64,000 nucleotides of DNA from Pseudomonas sp. MM213 (lineage in GTDB: Bacteria > Pseudomonadota > Gammaproteobacteria > Pseudomonadales > Pseudomonadaceae): positions 186,001 to 250,000 of the forward strand of contig NZ_CP081943.1 of the NCBI RefSeq assembly GCF_020423045.1, read 5' to 3'. Every line of letters begins with the position of its first letter. Within the stretch, counting starts at the first letter, position 1. Under the pieces are notes generated by a model that worked only from the letters and a program-made list of their open reading frames with translations, did no database searches and was not told where the DNA came from. The translations under genes and the position numbers were made by a program. This document shows, one piece after another, positions 44,358 to 52,324 of the stretch.

Positions 44358-46358
44358 ATGTCCTTGCCCAAACATCACCTGGAACTGCTCAGCCCTGCCC
44401 GTGACGTGAGCATCGCTCGCGAGGCGATCCTGCATGGTGCCGACGCCATTTATATCGGTGGCCCGAGCTTCGGCGCCCGCCACAATGCCTGTAACGAAGT
44501 GAGTGAGATCGCCGGACTGGTGGAGTTCGCCCGGCGCTACCACGCCCGGGTGTTCACGACGATCAACACGATCCTGCATGACAATGAGCTGGAGCCAGCG
44601 CGCAAGCTGATCCATCAGCTCTACGATGCCGGCGTTGATGCGTTGATCGTCCAGGACCTTGGCGTGATGGAGCTGGATATTCCGCCGATCGAGCTGCACG
44701 CCAGCACCCAGACCGACATCCGCACCCTGGCACGGGCGAAGTTTCTTGACCAGGCGGGCTTCTCCCAACTGGTACTGGCCCGCGAGCTGAATCTGCAAGA
44801 GATTCGCGCCATCGCCGACGAGACCGATGCGGCGATCGAATTCTTCATTCACGGCGCGTTGTGTGTGGCGTTCTCCGGCCAGTGCAACATCTCCCACGCA
44901 CAGAACGGTCGCAGCGCCAACCGTGGCGATTGTTCACAGGCCTGTCGTTTGCCGTACACCCTCAAGGACGACCAGGGCCGCGTCGTCGCTTACGAAAAAC
45001 ACCTGCTGTCGATGAAGGACAACAACCAGAGCGCCAACATCCGTGCGTTGGTGGAAGCCGGTGTTCGCTCATTCAAGATCGAAGGGCGTTACAAGGACAT
45101 GGGCTACGTGAAGAACATCACGGCCTACTACCGCCAGCGCCTGGACGACGTTCTTGAAGATCGTCCGGACCTGGCCCGTGCGTCCAGTGGCCGCACTGCG
45201 CATTTCTTTGTGCCTGACCCGGACAAGACCTTCCACCGTGGCAGCACCGACTACTTTGTCACCGACCGCAAGGTCGACATCGGTGCCTTCGATTCACCGA
45301 CTTTCACTGGCCTGCCAGTGGGCGTGGTGGAGAAGGTGGGCAAGCGTGACTTGCAGGTGGTGACCTCTGAGCCGCTGTCCAACGGCGACGGTCTCAACGT
45401 GCAGATCAAGCGCGAAGTGGTGGGTTTCCGCGCCAACATCGCTGAGCCCAAGGGTGAGTTCCTCGAAGAGGGCGAGAAGCGCTATCGCTACCGTGTCGAG
45501 CCCAACGAGATGCCGGACGGGATGTACAAGCTGCGGCCCAACCATCCACTGAGCCGCAACCTGGACCATAACTGGCAGCAAGCCTTGCAGAAGACTTCCG
45601 CTGAACGTCGTATCGGTCTGGCCTGGGTCGCACAGCTGGACGAGCAACGCCTGCAACTCACCGCCACCAGCGAGGAGGGCGTCAGTGCCAGCGTGTCCCT
45701 AGACGGTCCGTTCGGTCTGGCCAACAAGCCGGAGCAGGCCCTGGACCAACTGCGTGATTTGCTCGGTCAACTGGGCACCACCGACTACCACGCCACCGGC
45801 ATCAAGCTGGAAGCAACCCAGGCGTTCTTCATCCCCAACTCGCAGCTCAAAGCGCTGCGCCGGGAAGTGATCGAAGCGCTGACCGCGGCCCGTCTGCTGG
45901 CCCACCCACGGGGTGGTCGCAAGGCCGAGACAAACCCGCCGCCGGTGTACCCGGAGTCGCACCTGTCGTTCCTGGCCAACGTCTACAACCAAAAGGCTCG
46001 CGACTTCTATCACCGTCACGGCGTCAAGCTGATCGATGCAGCCTTCGAGGCCCACGAGGAAACCGGAGAAGTGCCGGTGATGATCACCAAGCACTGCCTG
46101 CGCTTCTCCTTCAACCTTTGCCCCAAACAGGCCAAAGGGGTCACCGGCGTTCGCACCAAGGTCGCGCCGATGCAACTGGTGCACGGTGACGAGGTGCTGA
46201 CATTGAAGTTCGACTGCAAACCTTGCGAAATGCACGTGATCGGCAAGATCAAGGGCCACATCCTTGACCTGCCGCTACCGGGCAGCGTCGCGGAGCCGGT
46301 GGTCGGTTACATCAGCCCTGAAGATCTGCTCAAGACGATTCCTCGCGCGCCCCACTGA
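44358..46358 (+). CDS. rlhA: U32-family protein, 23S rRNA 5-hydroxycytidine synthase RlhA-like
   Basis: A 666-aa U32 protein, matching the length of E. coli RlhA (YdcP) rather than the ~450-residue TrhP. The family core is clear: HHLELLSPARDVSIAREAI at the start, GADAIYIGGPSFGARHNA, FIHGALCVAFSGQC, and the cysteines in ANRGDCSQACRLPY. The C-terminal half carries RFSFNLCPKQAKG and KFDCKPCEMHVIGKI. It hydroxylates C2501 of 23S rRNA in E. coli using prephenate-derived chemistry. No strong ribosome site precedes ATG 44358. Confidence 0.85.
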   Translation: MSLPKHHLELLSPARDVSIAREAILHGADAIYIGGPSFGARHNACNEVSEIAGLVEFARRYHARVFTTINTILHDNELEPARKLIHQLYDAGVDALIVQDLGVMELDIPPIELHASTQTDIRTLARAKFLDQAGFSQLVLARELNLQEIRAIADETDAAIEFFIHGALCVAFSGQCNISHAQNGRSANRGDCSQACRLPYTLKDDQGRVVAYEKHLLSMKDNNQSANIRALVEAGVRSFKIEGRYKDMGYVKNITAYYRQRLDDVLEDRPDLARASSGRTAHFFVPDPDKTFHRGSTDYFVTDRKVDIGAFDSPTFTGLPVGVVEKVGKRDLQVVTSEPLSNGDGLNVQIKREVVGFRANIAEPKGEFLEEGEKRYRYRVEPNEMPDGMYKLRPNHPLSRNLDHNWQQALQKTSAERRIGLAWVAQLDEQRLQLTATSEEGVSASVSLDGPFGLANKPEQALDQLRDLLGQLGTTDYHATGIKLEATQAFFIPNSQLKALRREVIEALTAARLLAHPRGGRKAETNPPPVYPESHLSFLANVYNQKARDFYHRHGVKLIDAAFEAHEETGEVPVMITKHCLRFSFNLCPKQAKGVTGVRTKVAPMQLVHGDEVLTLKFDCKPCEMHVIGKIKGHILDLPLPGSVAEPVVGYISPEDLLKTIPRAPH

Positions 46359-46395
46359 AAGGTGGGCTAGCCCGCATCAGGGACAGGGACGTTTC

Positions 46396-46409
46396 TTGAT
46401 CGGTGTCAA
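46396..46409. promoter_or_regulatory. Near-consensus ANR/FNR box
   Basis: TTGAT-CGGT-GTCAA has one mismatch to TTGAT-N4-ATCAA. It lies ~155 bp before the CopD-like gene, between it and rlhA. Confidence 0.4.
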
Positions 46410-46447
46410 ACGGGTGGGACGGGCAGCTCTGTATTCTGTGAAACAAC

Positions 46448-46479
46448 ACTCGCGCGCCCTTGCGGATGAACGCGCGAGT
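46448..46479 (+). other. Stem-loop upstream of the CopD-like gene
   Basis: ACTCGCGCG pairs with CGCGCGAGT across a 14-base loop. No T-run follows. It may be a leader structure or a weak terminator of rlhA. Confidence 0.4.
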
Positions 46480-46562
46480 TCCCATTGGGCCGAAGTTCAC
46501 CGGCACTGGCGACACAATGGGATTGATGTTCCTCTCGCTGAGTCATCAGAGCCATCCCTCTC

Positions 46563-47006
46563 ATGGTCTATCCCGTTTTTTTGACATTGCACCTGTTCGC
46601 CGCGCTGATCTTCATCGGCACGGTGTTCTTCGAGGTCCTGTTTCTGGAAAGCATTCGCAAGCAATTGCCCGACAGGGTGATGATGCTGGTCGAGCAGGGG
46701 ATCGGTCGTCGAGCCCGGACGCTGATGCCGTGGGTGTTGCTGGTGTTGTTCGGCGCGGGGATCGGCATGGTCTGGCAGCGTTACTTGCCCGCTCTTGCCA
46801 CGCCGCTGGCGTCCTCGTTCGGCACGCTGCTGATGGTGAAAATCGTCGTTGCCGTGAGCGTGCTCCTGCATTTTCTGGTGGCCATGATTCTGTTCAAAAG
46901 CGGGCGCATGAATGCTCGTTACCTGCAATTCATCCACGGCAGTCTGTTCTGCCATATGGTCGCCATCGTCTTGCTGGCCAAGGGCATGTTTTACCTGACG
47001 TGGTGA
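46563..47006 (+). CDS. CopD-like small membrane protein
   Basis: A 147-aa integral membrane protein with four predicted spans (first TLHLFAALIFIGTVFFEVLF). His residues sit within or near spans (LHLFAAL, LLHFLVAM, IHGSLFCHMV), as in CopD/DUF2269-type proteins, some of which bind b-type heme. It lies between rlhA and the HemN-like genes with an ANR-like box upstream, so a role in anaerobic or heme-linked metabolism is plausible but unproven. Confidence 0.65.
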   Translation: MVYPVFLTLHLFAALIFIGTVFFEVLFLESIRKQLPDRVMMLVEQGIGRRARTLMPWVLLVLFGAGIGMVWQRYLPALATPLASSFGTLLMVKIVVAVSVLLHFLVAMILFKSGRMNARYLQFIHGSLFCHMVAIVLLAKGMFYLTW

Positions 47007-47042
47007 CCGATGGTCGGCCTCTGCAAACACTTGGCTGGCGGC

Positions 47043-47056
47043 TTGATACAAATCAA
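47043..47056. promoter_or_regulatory. Perfect ANR/DNR box before the HemN-like gene
   Basis: TTGAT-ACAA-ATCAA is a full FNR-family consensus. Its centre is 66 bp upstream of ATG 47116. It places the HemN look-alike, and probably hemN behind it, under low-oxygen control. Confidence 0.8.
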
Positions 47057-47115
47057 GGAGCGATGATTGCCGATCCCGGACACTGAAGATCTGCAGCCAG
47101 TCTGGGAGACCCGTC

Positions 47116-48462
47116 ATGCTCGATTTCTTTCACAACCCTGGCGAGCTTGTCGCTCGGTGCGATCAGGGTGTGCTCGACCCCAACTGCCATGCCGATACGC
47201 AAAAGTTTCACAACGGCATCGGCTCTCTGGATTTGCTTCGTGCCTTGCGCATCAGCCGCCAGAAACGCCGGCCGCTCTCCCTGAACTTGCGCCTGCCTTC
47301 CAGCCTCAAGCCGTCCTTTTGCACCCTTGCTGATGCCTGCGGCGAGCAGGGCGCCATCGAGCAGTACCTGCGGCGTCTGGAACACGAGATCGACCTGGTC
47401 GGTTGCCACACCCATCCAGAGCAACGGGTCGAGCAATTTCACCTGGGCGGTGGAACGCCCACCATCGCCCATATTCAGCGACTGATGGGGCATTTGCGTC
47501 GCCGGTTCAACTTTCTGGCGCATGAGTCTGGCGACTACAGCGTTGAAGTGGATTTGCATCACACCGATTGGTCGACCATGGGCGTGCTGCGTGACCAGGG
47601 ATTCAATCACGTTAGCATTGGTGTTCCGGACATCGACACCGAGTGCGAGATGTCCGTGGCTTGCTACCAGAATCCGGCGCCGATCCATTCGCTCATCGAT
47701 GCCGCGCGCACGTTTGGTTATCGCTCCATCAATGTCGATCTGGGATTTGGCCATGCCTGGCAAACGCCGGACAGTTTTGCGCTGAAGCTGACGACGATTA
47801 TCGAGTTGGAACCCGACCGCCTGATGGTGTTCGACTACGCACGGCCGCCACGCCGCTATCGGCCTGTGCTCGGTGACAAGGCCAGGGCGTTGTGCAGCCA
47901 GGACGACAAAGGCGCGATGCGTCAGATCTGCTTCGAGCAATTGCTGGCAGCGGGGTATCACTACATCGGCATGGGGCAGTTTGTCCGGCCCGATGATGAC
48001 CTGGCGATCGCTCAGGAGCGGGGCCGCTTGAGCCGCACCTGCGACGGTTTCACCCGTCACGGCTATTGCGACCACATCGGGTTCGGTGTGGGCGCCATCA
48101 GCCGGATCGACGATTTGTACACGCAAAATACCGACGCCATTGAGCGCTATCAGCGTCAGCTGGACAACGACCAGCTGCCGACAGCACGTGGCTGGCGTTT
48201 CGAGGCGGGGGAGCAGATCAGGCAAATGGTCATGGAGCGACTGGCGTGTGATCAGGAGCTGGATATCCGTGCCATCGAGCGGCGCTATGGGCTGGTGTTC
48301 CCCATGTATTTCTCATCCGTCTGGCCGTTGCTGGAGCAATTGAGTCGTGACGGTTTGATTGAATTGTCAGAGCGTTTCATCAGCATCCTTCCCGCCGGCC
48401 GGCAGGAGGTGGATGCTATCTGCAGCCTGTTTGAAAAGGAGGTGGACAGTGCAAAACATTAA
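47116..48462 (+). CDS. HemN-like protein lacking the radical-SAM cluster cysteines
   Basis: A 448-aa homolog of oxygen-independent coproporphyrinogen III oxidase. FHLGGGTPTIAHIQRLMGHL, SVEVDLHH, GFNHVSIGVPD and YHYIGMGQFVRPDDDLAIAQE align with HemN. But where HemN has IPFCKSLCYYC, this protein reads LPSSLKPSFC, so the CX3CX2C motif that holds the [4Fe-4S] cluster is gone. It cannot be a normal radical-SAM enzyme. It may bind heme or porphyrin, or partner HemN. It lies directly before hemN, behind an ANR box. The reading frame is intact and long, so it is not simple decay. Confidence 0.85.
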   Translation: MLDFFHNPGELVARCDQGVLDPNCHADTQKFHNGIGSLDLLRALRISRQKRRPLSLNLRLPSSLKPSFCTLADACGEQGAIEQYLRRLEHEIDLVGCHTHPEQRVEQFHLGGGTPTIAHIQRLMGHLRRRFNFLAHESGDYSVEVDLHHTDWSTMGVLRDQGFNHVSIGVPDIDTECEMSVACYQNPAPIHSLIDAARTFGYRSINVDLGFGHAWQTPDSFALKLTTIIELEPDRLMVFDYARPPRRYRPVLGDKARALCSQDDKGAMRQICFEQLLAAGYHYIGMGQFVRPDDDLAIAQERGRLSRTCDGFTRHGYCDHIGFGVGAISRIDDLYTQNTDAIERYQRQLDNDQLPTARGWRFEAGEQIRQMVMERLACDQELDIRAIERRYGLVFPMYFSSVWPLLEQLSRDGLIELSERFISILPAGRQEVDAICSLFEKEVDSAKH

Positions 48463-48484
48463 CCCACCTGCGAGTTGATTGATC

Positions 48485-49873
48485 ATGAAGCCTTCATTCG
48501 ATTTCAATCGTGCCCTGGTCGAAAAATATGACCGGCCCGGGCCGCGCTACACCTCTTACCCGACGGCACCGCAGTTTCATCAGGCGTTTGCCGTTGACGA
48601 CTATCAGCGTGCCGCCCACGACAGCAACCAGGCCGCTGTGCCGAAACCGTTGTCGGTGTACATCCACATCCCGTTCTGCAAAAGCCTTTGTTACTACTGC
48701 GCCTGCAACAAAATCATTACCCAAAAGACCCATCGTGCCGTCGAATACCTGACGTACCTCAAGCGTGAAATCGCCATGCAGGCCGCGCTGTTCGACAGCA
48801 CGCGCAAGCTTACGCAACTGCATTTGGGCGGGGGCACACCGACGTATTTGACCCAAGAACAACTGGCCGACCTGATGGACTGCCTGCACCAGGCATTCGA
48901 CATGGACGACAGCGATGACCATGAGTTTTCCATCGAGGTCGACCCGCGCACCATCAGCAGCGAACAGATCCATTCGCTGCGCCAATTGGGCTTCAATCGC
49001 CTGAGCTTTGGCGTGCAGGACTTCGATCCCGACGTCCAGGCGGCGGTCAATCGCCAGCAAAGTGAAGCGCAGATTTATGCGCTGGTCGCGGCGGCGCGCG
49101 AGGCGCAATTCAAGTCGATCAGCGTCGATCTGATTTACGGCCTGCCCCTGCAAACGTTGCAGAGTTTTGACGTCACCCTCGCCAAGATCATTGCCCTGCG
49201 CCCGGACCGGATTGCTGCCTACAGTTATGCGCATCTGCCGGAGATGGTGCGCGCGCAACGGCTGATTCGCCCGGAGGACATGCCACCGCCGGAGCGCAAG
49301 CTGGAGTTGCTCGAACTGACCATTCGCCGTTTGACCGAGGCCGGTTATGTCTACATCGGCATGGACCATTTCGCCTTGCCGGATGACGAGCTGGCGCTGG
49401 CCCGCGCCCATGGCACGCTGCAACGCAATTTCCAGGGGTACTCGACCCATGCCGACTGCGACTTGATCGGCCTCGGGGTGTCTTCGATCGGTAAGGTCGG
49501 CGACAGCTACAGCCAGAGCGTCAAGGAGCTTTCGCAGTACTACGCACGCATCGATCAAGGTCTGCTGCCGGTGCATCGGGGTTATCGCCTGAGCGCTGAC
49601 GACCTGTTGCGCCGCGAAGTGATCAGCGACCTGATGTGCCATGGCCGGATCGATTTCGCCAAGTTCGAAGCGCGTCACGCGATCTGCTTCACCGAGTATT
49701 TCGCCGAGTCATTGGCCCAACTTGGCGAGCACGTTCGCGACGGGCTCTTGCAGATTCACCGTGACGAGCTGGTGCTGTTGCCGCAAGGGCATTTGATGAT
49801 GCGCAGCGCCGCGATGGCGTTTGATGCCTACTTGGGCGATCAGCAAAAAGGCCAGTTTTCGCGCACTGTTTGA
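48485..49873 (+). CDS. hemN: Oxygen-independent coproporphyrinogen III oxidase
   Basis: A 462-aa radical-SAM enzyme with CX3CX2C at Cys65, Cys69 and Cys72 (IHIPFCKSLCYYCACNK), HLGGGTPTYLTQEQL and SVDLIYGLPLQTLQSFD. It decarboxylates coproporphyrinogen III to protoporphyrinogen IX without O2, supplying heme for anaerobic respiration. ATG 48485 is preferred to an in-frame TTG at 48479. It starts 23 bp after the HemN look-alike, so both are probably on one ANR-driven transcript. Confidence 0.95.
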   Translation: MKPSFDFNRALVEKYDRPGPRYTSYPTAPQFHQAFAVDDYQRAAHDSNQAAVPKPLSVYIHIPFCKSLCYYCACNKIITQKTHRAVEYLTYLKREIAMQAALFDSTRKLTQLHLGGGTPTYLTQEQLADLMDCLHQAFDMDDSDDHEFSIEVDPRTISSEQIHSLRQLGFNRLSFGVQDFDPDVQAAVNRQQSEAQIYALVAAAREAQFKSISVDLIYGLPLQTLQSFDVTLAKIIALRPDRIAAYSYAHLPEMVRAQRLIRPEDMPPPERKLELLELTIRRLTEAGYVYIGMDHFALPDDELALARAHGTLQRNFQGYSTHADCDLIGLGVSSIGKVGDSYSQSVKELSQYYARIDQGLLPVHRGYRLSADDLLRREVISDLMCHGRIDFAKFEARHAICFTEYFAESLAQLGEHVRDGLLQIHRDELVLLPQGHLMMRSAAMAFDAYLGDQQKGQFSRTV

Positions 49874-49910
49874 GACATTCTGGCGCTCTGGAACGGGGAT
49901 TGTCGGCAAG

Positions 49911-49924
49911 TTGATTTCAATCAA
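49911..49924. promoter_or_regulatory. Perfect ANR/DNR box before nosR
   Basis: TTGAT-TTCA-ATCAA is a full FNR-family consensus. Its centre lies 65 bp before the nosR ATG, leaving room for a promoter at the usual -41.5 spacing. Confidence 0.85.
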
Positions 49925-49982
49925 GGGACGGGGGCGCAATGCTCCCTAACATGGGCGCAGACCCTTTGAAATCAGCCTGCTC

Positions 49983-52163
49983 ATGACAATCTCTTCGCCT
50001 TCGATACCTGGCAACCTGCGCATCTGGAGCGTTGGTCTGGTGGTGACGGTCTTGCTGATACTCGCGATGTTCGCGGTGGTTGAGGCCAAGTCATACGGCG
50101 ACATCGAGCAGCAGCGCATCGAGAAGGTCTTCCCGCAAACCGATTCGGTTTCCGCAGCGGAAGGCCCGTTCAAGGTGCGGACGATATCAGCGGCCGGCAA
50201 GGTCATCGGTTATGTCTTCCAGAGCCTGGACGTGGTGGACATTCCGGCCTACTCGGGCAAGCCGATCAATACCCAGGTGATCCTCGACACCGCCGGTGTG
50301 ATTCAGGATGCCTACGTCCTGGAACACCATGAGCCGATTCTGCTGATCGGCATCCCCGAAGAAAAACTCCACGGTTTCAGTGCCCGCTACACAGGGATCA
50401 AGGTCAGCCAGCGAGTGGTTGTCGGCCACTCCAGTGACCCGAGTGCGGTCACCGTGGATGCCATTGCCGGTGCAACCGTCACCGCCATGGTGGTCAATGA
50501 AGTCATCATGCGGGCCGCTCATGAAGTGGCCGTATCGCTCAAGCTGATCGAAGACAAGGGTGCAGTGGCGAGCAAGCCCGCCACCGTGCGCCAGGACTTT
50601 TTCGAGCCCGCCACCTGGGAGCAACTGAGCGGAAACGGCGCCATCCGCCGCTTGAACCTGACCCGTGGACAGGTCGATGCCGCCTTCAAAGGCACCGAGG
50701 CCGAAGGCGTCGACACGGCCGCGCCTGACCAGGTCGATGACACCTTTATCGAGTTGTACACCGCCGACCTGAACCCGCCGACCATCGGCCGCGCGTTGCT
50801 GGGTGACATTCAATACCGTGTCCTCATGCAAGACCTCAAGCCCGGCGAGCAAGCCATTGCTGTATTGGGACGCGGCTTGTATTCGTATAAAGGCTCGGGT
50901 TACGTGCGCGGCGGGATTTTCGACCGGGTGCAATTGCGCCAGTTCGGCAATGTCATCAGCTTTCGCGACATGGACCATCAGCGCCTCTCCGACGTGTTCG
51001 CCAAGGGCATGCCCGAGTTCAATGAGATGTCGGTGTTCATTGTGCGCAAGCAGGCGGGTTTCGATCCGGGATCGCCCTGGTCCCTGGAGTTGCTGGTACG
51101 GCGTCAGACCGGTCCGGTCAGCGGCATGTTCAGCAGCTTCGAACTGTCTTATCAATTGCCCGAGCAATACCTTGAGCGCCCCGCACCGAGTGCCGAAGAA
51201 CTGGCCGCCATCGAGGAAGCCAACCGGCCGATGTGGTTGACGATCTGGTATCAGAAACACTTCCAGGTCGGTGTACTCGCCACCGCGTTGTTGCTGCTGA
51301 CCGCGATCCTGTTCCTGCAGGACAAGTTCACCCGCCGCCCGCATTTCCTGCACTGGCTGCGTCGCGGTTACCTGATCTTCACCGTGGTGTTCCTCGGCTG
51401 GTATGTGCTGGGGCAGCTCTCGGTGGTCAATGTCCTGACCTTTGTCCATGCGTTGTTCGAGCACTTTCGCTGGGAGCTGTTTCTCACCGACCCGCTGATT
51501 TTCATGCTGTGGGTGTTCACCGCCGCGAGCATCCTGTTGTGGGGGCGTGGGGTGTTCTGCGGCTGGTTGTGCCCGTTCGGTGCCTTGCAAGAACTGATCA
51601 ACGAAGCCGCGCGCAAGCTGAAAATCCCCCAGTACGAATTGCCCTTCGCGGTGCATGAGCGGTTGTGGGCGATCAAGTACATCATTTTGCTGCTGCTGTT
51701 CGGTATCTCCCTCGAATCCATGTCCACCGCCGAACTGTTCGCCGAAGTGGAACCGTTCAAGACCGCCATCACCCTCAGGTTCGACCGCCAATGGTGGTTT
51801 GTCCTTTACGCGGTGGCGCTGCTGGTCATCAACATCTTCACGCGCAAAGTCTATTGCCGCTACATCTGCCCGTTGGGTGCCGCGTTGGCGATCCCGACCA
51901 AGCTGCGCCTGTTCGACTGGCTCAAGCGCCGCAAGGAATGCGGCAACCCCTGCCAGTTGTGCGCCAAAGAATGCGAGATCCAGGCGATTCACCCGGATGG
52001 GCGGATCAATGCCAACGAGTGCCACTACTGCCTCGATTGCCAGATGACTTACCACAACGAACACAAATGCCCGCCGCTGATCAACAAGCGCAAGAAGCGC
52101 GGCAAACCGGCACCTGTGGCGGCGCAACTGATACCTGTCGTGGAAGTGACCGCCCCTGAATGA
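49983..52163 (+). CDS. nosR: NosR, nitrous-oxide reductase electron-transfer and regulatory protein
   Basis: A 726-aa membrane flavoprotein. The N-terminal span is LVVTVLLILAMFAVVEAKS. A periplasmic FMN-binding domain follows, with the covalent-FMN-type threonine motif DAIAGATVTAMVV near residue 160. The C-terminal half has several spans and polyferredoxin-like motifs: CGWLCPFGALQE, CRYICPLGAALAIPTK and CGNPCQLCAKEC with ECHYCLDCQ. It feeds electrons to NosZ and is needed for nos expression. It is the first gene of nosRZDFYL. Confidence 0.96.
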   Translation: MTISSPSIPGNLRIWSVGLVVTVLLILAMFAVVEAKSYGDIEQQRIEKVFPQTDSVSAAEGPFKVRTISAAGKVIGYVFQSLDVVDIPAYSGKPINTQVILDTAGVIQDAYVLEHHEPILLIGIPEEKLHGFSARYTGIKVSQRVVVGHSSDPSAVTVDAIAGATVTAMVVNEVIMRAAHEVAVSLKLIEDKGAVASKPATVRQDFFEPATWEQLSGNGAIRRLNLTRGQVDAAFKGTEAEGVDTAAPDQVDDTFIELYTADLNPPTIGRALLGDIQYRVLMQDLKPGEQAIAVLGRGLYSYKGSGYVRGGIFDRVQLRQFGNVISFRDMDHQRLSDVFAKGMPEFNEMSVFIVRKQAGFDPGSPWSLELLVRRQTGPVSGMFSSFELSYQLPEQYLERPAPSAEELAAIEEANRPMWLTIWYQKHFQVGVLATALLLLTAILFLQDKFTRRPHFLHWLRRGYLIFTVVFLGWYVLGQLSVVNVLTFVHALFEHFRWELFLTDPLIFMLWVFTAASILLWGRGVFCGWLCPFGALQELINEAARKLKIPQYELPFAVHERLWAIKYIILLLLFGISLESMSTAELFAEVEPFKTAITLRFDRQWWFVLYAVALLVINIFTRKVYCRYICPLGAALAIPTKLRLFDWLKRRKECGNPCQLCAKECEIQAIHPDGRINANECHYCLDCQMTYHNEHKCPPLINKRKKRGKPAPVAAQLIPVVEVTAPE

Positions 52164-52172
52164 CGCGCCCTT

Positions 52173-52270
52173 GTAGGAGCGAGCCTGCTCGCGATGGTCG
52201 CTAACGTTGACGCGTAATGACTGGCTCAACGCGGCGCTCTTGAGTCCATCGCGAGCAGGCTCGCTCCTAC
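52173..52270. repeat. Paired REP palindrome (REPIN-like) between nosR and nosZ
   Basis: Two 25-bp arms in inverted order, 52173-52197 (GTAGGAGCGAGCCTGCTCGC...) and 52246-52270, are perfectly complementary across a 48-base spacer. The GTAGGAGC...GCTCCTAC form is typical of Pseudomonas REP elements. It can form a long hairpin between the two cistrons and may affect relative mRNA levels. Confidence 0.85.
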
Positions 52271-52324
52271 AGTTGACCGAGTTCTACCCGCACACAGTTT
52301 TTATCCCTTCAAGGAGTACGCAGC

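Noticed and set aside
44203..44409. A 68-codon gene before rlhA
   Set aside because: It overlaps the rlhA start, lacks a ribosome site, and has no recognisable family.
50187..52229. A 680-codon open frame antisense to nosR
   Set aside because: It mirrors the high-G+C nosR gene, has no ribosome site, and its product is repetitive in His/Gln/Arg with no recognisable domain.
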